NCBI GenBank assembly: GCA_008363265.1
Contig: RHKR01000150.1
Location: 1-6,294, forward strand
Reading direction: 5' to 3'
Source of the DNA: Chlorobiota bacterium
GTDB lineage: Bacteria; Bacteroidota; Ignavibacteria; Ignavibacteriales; Ignavibacteriaceae
Length of the DNA stretch: 6,294 bases
The translations under genes and the position numbers were made by a program. Positions 1 to 4,851 of this stretch are shown here, one piece after another; position 1 is the stretch's first letter, and each line of letters begins with the position of its first letter. The notes below the pieces were generated by a model, which saw only the letters and a list, made by a program, of their open reading frames with translations, did not search any database and was not told where the DNA came from.

Positions 1-132
1 CTTGGATTCAAGTTCGGAAACTTCAACCTAGATGCCACTGTTAACGATCAGGTTCTCGTGCAGGGCTTCAAGAACCTCTCAACCGGAGCCGCCAATACTT
101 TCGGATTCATATCTGCCGGTTATGCTTTTTAG
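1..132 (+). CDS. C-terminal end of a probable outer-membrane beta-barrel protein (5' partial)
   Basis: Frame 1 is open from the left edge to a TAG at 130-132, giving the last 43 residues of a protein. The visible piece alternates polar and hydrophobic residues, as in amphipathic beta strands (for example NFNLDATVNDQVLVQGF), is rich in Gly, Asn, Phe and Thr, and ends in GYAF. A C-terminal aromatic residue, usually Phe, with hydrophobic residues at alternate positions before it, is the known beta-signal recognised by the BAM machinery, so the protein most likely sits in the outer membrane. The family cannot be named from this fragment; a porin-like barrel or PorV/OmpW-like protein would all fit. 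An intrinsic terminator 20 nt after the stop closes the unit and separates it from uvrC. That the frame is coding is fairly sure; the barrel assignment is inference. Confidence 0.6.
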   Translation, partial: LGFKFGNFNLDATVNDQVLVQGFKNLSTGAANTFGFISAGYAF

Positions 133-151
133 AAGAAAAAACATACCTTTG

Positions 152-183
152 AAGGCTGTCCGGTAACCCGGCAGCCTTTTTTT
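152..183 (+). terminator. Rho-independent terminator after the outer-membrane protein gene
   Basis: The arms AAGGCTG-CCGG (152-163, with one bulged T at 159) and CCGGCAGCCTT (168-178) pair around a TAAC loop (164-167) and run straight into seven T residues (177-183). This is a GC-rich stem with a U-tract, the standard intrinsic terminator form. It lies 20 nt after the stop at 130-132, so it should end that transcript and insulate uvrC from it. Confidence 0.9.
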
Positions 184-196
184 ATTCGATTTTATC

Positions 197-227
197 TTTT
201 TATCGTATAGTTAATTTATTATATTTA
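197..227 (+). promoter_or_regulatory. Candidate promoter for the uvrC operon (Bacteroidota-like)
   Basis: The AT-rich gap between the terminator and uvrC must hold the operon promoter. TATATTTA at 220-227 matches the Bacteroidota -7 consensus TAnnTTTG at seven of eight positions, and a TTTT (197-200) lies 19 nt upstream, where a -33 TTTG would be expected. Transcription would begin near 234, leaving a leader of about 20 nt without a Shine-Dalgarno sequence. TATATT (235-240) and TATAAT (244-249) also resemble sigma-70 -10 boxes, but the latter is only 5 nt before the ATG. The region is so AT-rich that chance matches are likely. Confidence 0.3.
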
Positions 228-254
228 CGGATGCTATATTCTATATAATAAGTT

Positions 255-2075
255 ATGAAAGAAGCGTTAGAAACCGCACTCAAGAACCTGCCCGATAATC
301 CCGGAGTCTACCAGTTCAAGGATGACTCAGGCAAGGTGCTGTATGTGGGGAAAGCCAAGAATCTGAAAAACAGGGTCAGATCTTATTTTTCCGGCAAAAA
401 CCCCAGTTACAGGATAGACCTGATGGTTTCTAAGGCGGCAGATCTCGAATTCATCATCACCAACAGCGAGATCGAAGCCCTTGTGCTTGAAAACAACCTG
501 ATAAAGAAGCTCAAGCCGCGTTACAACATCAACCTTAAAGACGATAAAACATATCCCTTCATCAAGGTTACGGCCGAGCAATTCCCCAGGATATACCCAA
601 CGCGCAGGGTCTTTAAGGATGGATCAAGGTATTTCGGGCCATACACCGATGTAAAGAGCATGCGTGCTGCCTTAAGAATGATCACGCAGATATTTAAGAT
701 CAGAAGTTGCAAACTTCCCCTGACCGACCAAACCATTGCCGCGGGGAAATACAAGGTCTGCCTCGATTATCACATAAAAAAGTGTGAAGGACCCTGTGTC
801 GGCTATCAATCCGCGCAAGACTATAACAGGATGGTCGATCAGGTAACCAAACTTGTTGGCGGACGGGTCGATGAACTTATCCGTGAATTTAAACACGCAA
901 TGGCCGAAGCCGCATCAGATCTTGAATTTGAAAAAGCTGCTGACTACAGGGACAAACTTGAAAAGCTAAGTGCCTTTTCAGAGAAGCAGAGGATCGTGAG
1001 CGATGATGAGGTCGACAGGGATGTAATTGCAATTGCCTATGAAGCCAAAGACGCAGCTTGCTCTGTTCTGAACATCAGATCGGGCAAACTGATCGGGAAG
1101 AAAGAGTTTCATCTCCAGAATGCTTCCGAAGGAGCACTCTCAGAAGTTTATACAGCTTTCATCAAGCAATTTTATAACGATTTCATCGATATACCTGCCG
1201 AACTGGTCACGGAAGTGGAGCCAGAAGAGGTGGATGAGATAAAAGAACTGCTGAACTACCGGTCGGGGAAAAAAGTGAAAATGACAACTCCAAAGCGGGG
1301 CGACCTTAAATCACTCGTGGAGATGAGCAGGGAGAACGCGGCACTTCAGTTAAAGGATATCCAACTCCAAAAAGTAAAGAAAGAGGGTAATGTCCCTTTT
1401 ACCCTGGCAGCACTTCAGAGGGATCTTTATCTTAAAAAGCTACCGAGACATATTGAATGTTTCGATATCTCCAACCTGCAGGGCACTGATACCGTGGCGA
1501 GCATGGTCGTTTTTGTCGACGGCAAGCCGAAGAAATCGCTGTACAGAAAATTTACTATCAAAACCGTCAGTGGTCCTGATGACTTCGCAAGTATGGAAGA
1601 AGTTATCAGCCGGCGGTATAAACGACTGATCGAGGAGAAACAGCCACTCCCCGACCTTATCATGGTAGATGGCGGCAAAGGACAGCTATCAACCGCCGTC
1701 TATGCTCTGAGGATACTTGGTCTTAAGAATTTTGAGATAATCGGACTCGCGAAGAGGCTCGAAGAAGTGTTTCTTCCTAAGGACCCGGAACCGGTTATTA
1801 TTCCGAAAACCTCATCCGCGCTGAAACTTCTGCAGCAGGTGAGAGATGAAGCACACAGATTTGCAATAACTTTTCATCGATTGAAAAGGAGCAAAAGAAC
1901 TCTTACGACTCAACTGCTTGAGATCAAAGGGGTTGGCGATAAAATCGCCACAAAACTGCTGGCTGAACTCGGCAGCGTCAGAGAGGTGGAGAATGCTTCT
2001 CTTGAAACTTTGACTTCACTTATAGGTGAAAAGAAGGCATCAATTATTTTTAATCACTTTCATGGTACAGTATGA
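255..2075 (+). CDS. uvrC: UvrABC excinuclease subunit C
   Basis: UvrC makes both incisions flanking a DNA lesion after UvrA2B has loaded UvrB, in cytoplasmic nucleotide excision repair. The 606-residue product is normal length. An N-terminal GIY-YIG nuclease (about 14-93, variant GVY 17-19 and YVG 30-32) carries Arg40 and the metal-binding Glu79 and would make the 3' cut. Cys152, Cys169, Cys177 and Cys181 match the spacing of the four [4Fe-4S] cysteines reported for E. coli UvrC. A UVR domain (about 205-241, core FEKAADYRDKL) binds UvrB. The RNase H-like 5' nuclease has Asp404, Asp442/443, Asp472 (VDGGKGQL) and His534 (DEAHRFA). Tandem helix-hairpin-helix motifs fill about 552-605. This ATG puts the GIY domain at the usual distance from the N terminus; no Shine-Dalgarno precedes it. 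The stop overlaps the next start (ATGA, 2072-2075). All catalytic residues are present, so it should be active. Confidence 0.98.
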   Translation: MKEALETALKNLPDNPGVYQFKDDSGKVLYVGKAKNLKNRVRSYFSGKNPSYRIDLMVSKAADLEFIITNSEIEALVLENNLIKKLKPRYNINLKDDKTYPFIKVTAEQFPRIYPTRRVFKDGSRYFGPYTDVKSMRAALRMITQIFKIRSCKLPLTDQTIAAGKYKVCLDYHIKKCEGPCVGYQSAQDYNRMVDQVTKLVGGRVDELIREFKHAMAEAASDLEFEKAADYRDKLEKLSAFSEKQRIVSDDEVDRDVIAIAYEAKDAACSVLNIRSGKLIGKKEFHLQNASEGALSEVYTAFIKQFYNDFIDIPAELVTEVEPEEVDEIKELLNYRSGKKVKMTTPKRGDLKSLVEMSRENAALQLKDIQLQKVKKEGNVPFTLAALQRDLYLKKLPRHIECFDISNLQGTDTVASMVVFVDGKPKKSLYRKFTIKTVSGPDDFASMEEVISRRYKRLIEEKQPLPDLIMVDGGKGQLSTAVYALRILGLKNFEIIGLAKRLEEVFLPKDPEPVIIPKTSSALKLLQQVRDEAHRFAITFHRLKRSKRTLTTQLLEIKGVGDKIATKLLAELGSVREVENASLETLTSLIGEKKASIIFNHFHGTV

Positions 2076-2995
2076 GCAAGGTTACCAAGGTACTGATATT
2101 TTTCTCGTTTTTCTCGATTCTCATAGCCCTGTCTATGGCCGAGATCCCAAAACCGGCCCTCAAAAAGGCACCACTGCACCGAAAGGTCAGCATCAACTTT
2201 CTTGGCTATCTGGACAAGAAGATCAAAGACACTCTCTACACCACAAAAAAATCGTATATAGAGATCGATCTGAAAACCCAGCACGCGCAAGTCATCATGA
2301 GGTCGGGTGAGAAGTTCCGTTTCCCGGTTTCGACCGGTACCAACACCCTCTATGATGGTGTAGTCACGAATCAGGGAGTTTTCGCGATTTTTTCGAAAGC
2401 AGAAGTGGCGGTCTCTTCGATTTTCCATTGTAACCTTTATTACTGGATGCAGTTCAATCATGGTATCGGTCTTCACGGACTCGACGGTACCGGGTATTAT
2501 GTCTTCCTCGGCAAACAGCCCAGTTCGCACGGGTGCGTGAGAACCGCAAATGAGGATATAAAAATAGCCTTCTCGCTCGTCGAATTTGGATCACCGGTTC
2601 TCGTTCATTCAGGAGAAAACAATGCCGTAACCATCTCCTTCGTGGATGAGAATGATCCCTACATCTACAAACCGACCGCGGCAGAGGCTCCTGCTCTCTT
2701 CAAGAAACGTCTTGCCCAATTGTATCAGGGTGATCTTGAAGAGCTCTTCTCTCAGAAGATCGTTATTGACAATACCAACCTCGGTTCCGGCGGTACTTCG
2801 ATCGGAGACATTTCCAAACTGCCCGATGCAAAGATGCTCCTTTACCGTTCAAAGATCGACAGCGAACATCTGGCCGGCGACCTAACGATCAGGGTTCCCG
2901 GCATTAATGATATTCCCGGTACTGAAAAAGCAAAAGATACAGTTACAGAAAACCCGGGGGATAAATCCACCAAAGCTGCTGATGAAAAAAAATAA
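2072..2995 (+). CDS. L,D-transpeptidase (YkuD domain), exported
   Basis: L,D-transpeptidases form 3-3 (meso-DAP to meso-DAP) peptidoglycan cross-links, or attach proteins to peptidoglycan, through an acyl-enzyme on cysteine. The 307-residue product starts with a signal peptide: Lys3 and Lys6, a hydrophobic core at about 7-21 and likely cleavage after SMA (residue 23). A YkuD domain covers about 61-179, beginning with the typical strand SYIEIDLKTQHAQV and FPVSTGT. It holds the signature His135-Gly136 followed by SHGCVR (152-157), with Cys155 the nucleophile and His153 and Arg157 the other conserved residues. There is no LysM or other recognisable binding domain. Residues 181-307 are an unassigned extension ending in a charged Lys/Glu/Asp-rich tail (about 284-307). 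The start overlaps the uvrC stop by 4 nt, has no Shine-Dalgarno, and is probably translated by coupling. The last 14 nt overlap the lipoprotein gene, suggesting joint work in the envelope. Whether it makes cross-links or anchors proteins cannot be told. Confidence 0.93.
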   Translation: MSKVTKVLIFFSFFSILIALSMAEIPKPALKKAPLHRKVSINFLGYLDKKIKDTLYTTKKSYIEIDLKTQHAQVIMRSGEKFRFPVSTGTNTLYDGVVTNQGVFAIFSKAEVAVSSIFHCNLYYWMQFNHGIGLHGLDGTGYYVFLGKQPSSHGCVRTANEDIKIAFSLVEFGSPVLVHSGENNAVTISFVDENDPYIYKPTAAEAPALFKKRLAQLYQGDLEELFSQKIVIDNTNLGSGGTSIGDISKLPDAKMLLYRSKIDSEHLAGDLTIRVPGINDIPGTEKAKDTVTENPGDKSTKAADEKK

Positions 2996-4133
2996 TTATA
3001 CGATATTAATTGGCGCATTACTGATTTTGTTCCTTTTTTCGGGATGCGATAAACCGGAACCTGTTTTTAAGGTCGAAAAAACCAGCGGCAGCGGGATAAT
3101 CGCCCTGTTCGACGCCTATATAAACGGGGATGAAAAGGCTGAAGTACGGCTCCGCGATCCTTTTGACCTGAATATCCTGGATGCTAAATTCTATCGCAAA
3201 GCCGAGATCGACAGTGTTGTTCTGGATGGAGAGAAATTTTACGGACTTTTAATTCAGCACAAAGATCCTGCGCACAGTAAATTCCTGATCTACAACGATA
3301 CACTGGGCCTCCTTCTACAGGACAGGGACTTGGCAGGATCGCTCCTTCTGAAAAAACTTTTCATCGGCGAAAAGGAGTTTTTCGCGGTTGTTCAGAAATT
3401 TTCCGTTAAAACGGTCATCAATGCCGAAAAGATTAAAATATACGACATTAAAGAAGGAAGAGGTTCGCTCCTCTTTGATAACTTTACAGAAGTCTCATCC
3501 CCCACCCTTTTCGGATCGATGACTGTAAGTTCGAAAAAAAATGAGCCACTCGGGGTCTCATTCAAATTGTATGGAAGTAAAGCCTCTTTCAAGCCGGTCA
3601 AGATTGAATACACCGAAGAAGGTGTACTTTCTGATAAGCTGGTTAAATGGAAAGAGACACTCACCTCGCACATGCAGAAATATACCACGAAGGAAGAGAC
3701 TGTTCCGATAACCGAACAACTCCCCAAATATTATAACACAAAATTCGATCTGCTTCGCATGTACCTTCCTGAGAAGTGGGAGGTGAAAAGCGGGGTTGAG
3801 ATTAAAACACTTTTTGAAGATAAAGTTACAGGAACTGTGGCCGCCCGGAAGAACAAGGATATTTCAGTCTTCATTTTCGACCTCGAAAAGAACAGCCCTG
3901 TCCGTGCATACATCAGGAATGTCACATTTGACCTCTTGAGTGACGAGTTTAACTACTCGCTTTATGCCTCTGCTCCGGCGACCAGAGAAGATATTCTTAC
4001 ACGTTTCGTTCTTGCACGATGTGAGAATGAAGAGTATCTGGTGGCAATTAGATGCAAGGAAGCTTTTTATAAAAACAATTTTCCATTGATCAATTACATG
4101 ATCAATTCAATTAACCTGAATTGTTTCCAATAA
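2982..4133 (+). CDS. Putative lipoprotein of unknown function
   Basis: I do not recognise the family. The 383-residue product begins with Lys2-Lys3, a hydrophobic stretch (about 8-19) and the lipobox LFSGC, so Cys22 should be lipidated after signal peptidase II cleavage. Asp23 follows Cys22; in E. coli that retains lipoproteins at the inner membrane, but the rule does not hold in all phyla. The mature part is rich in short beta-type stretches with many Lys, Asp and Glu, and I see no enzyme motif. The C-terminal part (about 253-377), opening FDLLRMYLPEKWEV and ending LINYMINSINL, loosely recalls PsbP/DcrB-like folds; this is a weak inference. A frame-compatible ATG at 2907 exists, but it would put 25 residues before the signal sequence and lie deep inside ldt, so 2982 is preferred. 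The gene overlaps ldt by 14 nt, which suggests translational coupling and a shared envelope role, perhaps as a partner or regulator of the transpeptidase. sixA starts 12 nt after its stop. Confidence 0.85.
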   Translation: MKKNNYTILIGALLILFLFSGCDKPEPVFKVEKTSGSGIIALFDAYINGDEKAEVRLRDPFDLNILDAKFYRKAEIDSVVLDGEKFYGLLIQHKDPAHSKFLIYNDTLGLLLQDRDLAGSLLLKKLFIGEKEFFAVVQKFSVKTVINAEKIKIYDIKEGRGSLLFDNFTEVSSPTLFGSMTVSSKKNEPLGVSFKLYGSKASFKPVKIEYTEEGVLSDKLVKWKETLTSHMQKYTTKEETVPITEQLPKYYNTKFDLLRMYLPEKWEVKSGVEIKTLFEDKVTGTVAARKNKDISVFIFDLEKNSPVRAYIRNVTFDLLSDEFNYSLYASAPATREDILTRFVLARCENEEYLVAIRCKEAFYKNNFPLINYMINSINLNCFQ

Positions 4134-4145
4134 CAGTGCGACAAA

Positions 4146-4622
4146 ATGAACATTTATGTAGTAAGACATTCAGAGGCGGAATACATTGGCAGCGGACCTG
4201 GAGGCGAAAGACAACTCACGGGTGAAGGCAGGAGATTGATTGAAACATCTGCTTCGAATTGGCTGAAATTTATAACTCCTCCGGGAGTGATCCTCTCATC
4301 ACCGGCTCTTCGAACAAGACAGACGATGGATGTCATCATTGAGACACTCCGGTTTGAGGGCGAAAAAACCATAGCCCGGGAGTTACAGGGCGGAACCCCC
4401 ATAACTGAGATATACGAACTGTTGGGGACAATAAAAGCGGAAAATATAATGCTCGTAATGCATGAACCGGAGACTTCCCTGTTCATCGCGGATGCGTGTG
4501 GGGGTGGTGCACTGGAGGTTTACTTCAAGCCCGGAACAATCGCTAAAATCGCATTCCCCGGAAAAGCAAGATCACGCGCCGGGAAACTCCACTTTTTTAT
4601 ACCTCCTGATATCTTTGATTAA
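4146..4622 (+). CDS. sixA: SixA-type phosphohistidine phosphatase (histidine phosphatase superfamily)
   Basis: The 158-residue protein has the size of SixA, the small branch of the histidine phosphatase superfamily that removes phosphate from phosphohistidine in HPt domains or phosphotransfer proteins. The N-terminal strand MNIYVVRHSEAE holds the RH motif (Arg7, nucleophile His8), with Ser9 where many members have Gly. LSSPALRTRQT (50-60) supplies the conserved second Arg, Arg56, and is typical of SixA. VMHEPET (104-110) holds the second catalytic His106; the family usually has VGHNP here, so Met and Glu replace Gly and Asn. No signal peptide is present, so it acts in the cytoplasm. No Shine-Dalgarno is visible and the gene lies 12 nt after the lipoprotein stop, so it is probably the last gene of the uvrC transcript. 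No histidine kinase or HPt gene is in the window, so the substrate is unknown. The stop codon overlaps the T-run of the opposing SRP RNA gene. Confidence 0.88.
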   Translation: MNIYVVRHSEAEYIGSGPGGERQLTGEGRRLIETSASNWLKFITPPGVILSSPALRTRQTMDVIIETLRFEGEKTIARELQGGTPITEIYELLGTIKAENIMLVMHEPETSLFIADACGGGALEVYFKPGTIAKIAFPGKARSRAGKLHFFIPPDIFD

Positions 4623-4629
4623 AAAAAAT
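4621..4629 (-). terminator. T-tract terminating the SRP RNA gene
   Basis: Read on the minus strand, the closing helix of the SRP RNA (GGCTCTG/CAGAGCC) is followed immediately by one A and eight T residues. The RNA's own terminal stem plus this U-tract should act as its intrinsic terminator. The tract overlaps the last two bases of the sixA stop codon (4620-4622). On the plus strand the same helix is followed by AAAAACC, so it would not terminate sixA transcription. Confidence 0.75.
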
Positions 4630-4711
4630 GGCTCTGACTACACGGGATGCATGCTTACCGCTGCTTCCTTCCGGATCTGACGGGGTTGGGCACTTTCCTG
4701 TTAGCAGAGCC
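4630..4711 (-). ncRNA. ffs: Signal recognition particle RNA, bacterial small (4.5S-like) type
   Basis: The SRP RNA binds Ffh and stimulates its pairing with FtsY, targeting nascent membrane and secreted proteins to the translocon. The minus strand carries the nearly invariant domain IV core: GTCAGATCC, the GGAA tetraloop (4672-4669) and GGAAGCAGC, very close to the E. coli 4.5S sequence around TCCGGAAGGAAGCAG. The asymmetric and symmetric internal loops that bind the Ffh M domain are therefore intact. The 5' GGCTCTG (4711-4705) and 3' CAGAGCC (4636-4630) pair to close one long hairpin, giving about 82 nt. There is no room for an Alu domain, so it is the short form without SRP9/14-like parts. 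The ends are set by the closing helix; the true 5' end may lie a few bases upstream. It converges with sixA and diverges from the P5C dehydrogenase gene. Despite overlapping reading frames on both strands, this stretch should not be annotated as protein coding. Confidence 0.95.
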
Positions 4712-4732
4712 AAAAACCAAAAATTCAAGATT

Positions 4733-4763
4733 GTAATATAACTATTCCCCCGCTTTCTGCCAA
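4733..4763 (-). promoter_or_regulatory. Candidate promoter for the SRP RNA
   Basis: On the minus strand, TTG (4763-4761) and TATATTAC (4740-4733) are separated by exactly 20 nt, which fits the Bacteroidota -33/-7 layout (TTG, 19-21 nt, TAnnTTTG), though the -7 element matches at only six of eight positions. Initiation would fall near 4727, about 15 nt before the closing helix, implying a short 5' leader or processing. A sigma-70-like TACAAT (4735-4730) overlaps the same place. Confidence 0.3.
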
Positions 4764-4787
4764 TCGATCCGGCCTCTCCGTTTTCCT

Positions 4788-4818
4788 TTTGATGCTTGAC
4801 TTTTAAAGGTTAAATTTA
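4788..4818 (+). promoter_or_regulatory. Candidate promoter for the P5C dehydrogenase gene
   Basis: TTTG (4788-4791), then 19 nt, then TAAATTTA (4811-4818) matches the Bacteroidota promoter form TTTG-N19-21-TAnnTTTG with only the last base differing. It would start transcription near 4825 and give a leader of about 27 nt that contains the ribosome binding site. A TTGACT (4796-4801) resembles a sigma-70 -35 box but lacks a good -10 at 16-18 nt. Independent transcription is likely anyway, because the SRP RNA gene lies between this gene and sixA on the other strand. Confidence 0.4.
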
Positions 4819-4841
4819 AAGATGGAAAAATTTTTTTTCAC

Positions 4842-4847
4842 AGGAGA
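4842..4847 (+). promoter_or_regulatory. Shine-Dalgarno site deciding the P5C dehydrogenase start
   Basis: AGGAGA stands 4 nt before the ATG at 4852. It is the only clear Shine-Dalgarno sequence in the window: uvrC, ldt, the lipoprotein gene and sixA all lack one. It fixes this start and suggests strong translation of the dehydrogenase. Confidence 0.8.
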
Positions 4848-4851
4848 TCAA

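Noticed and set aside
2060..2530. 156-codon open frame on the minus strand opposite the start of the L,D-transpeptidase
   Set aside because: It lies wholly opposite a gene with an intact signal peptide and YkuD active site, and its product has no recognisable motif or domain.
2907..2981. Earlier in-frame ATG for the lipoprotein gene
   Set aside because: It would add 25 residues before the signal sequence; lipoprotein signal peptides are N-terminal, and the ATG at 2982 gives a standard Lys-Lys start and lipobox at residue 22.
4087..4107. Direct repeat TGATCAATT 12 nt apart
   Set aside because: It lies inside the lipoprotein coding region and encodes the similar tetrads LINY and MINS; two copies of nine bases in a coding helix are not evidence of a repeat element.
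4462..4680. 72-codon plus-strand frame running from sixA into the SRP RNA
   Set aside because: Half lies in another frame of sixA and the rest in the antisense strand of a clear SRP RNA gene.
4630..4711. Long inverted repeat read as a plus-strand terminator for sixA
   Set aside because: On the plus strand the second arm is followed by AAAAACC, not a T-run, and the loop would be 68 nt; the repeat is the closing helix of the minus-strand SRP RNA.
4826..4838. A5T8 tract before the P5C dehydrogenase as a terminator
   Set aside because: There is no GC-rich stem before the T-run on the plus strand; it is more simply an AT-rich leader next to the ribosome binding site.
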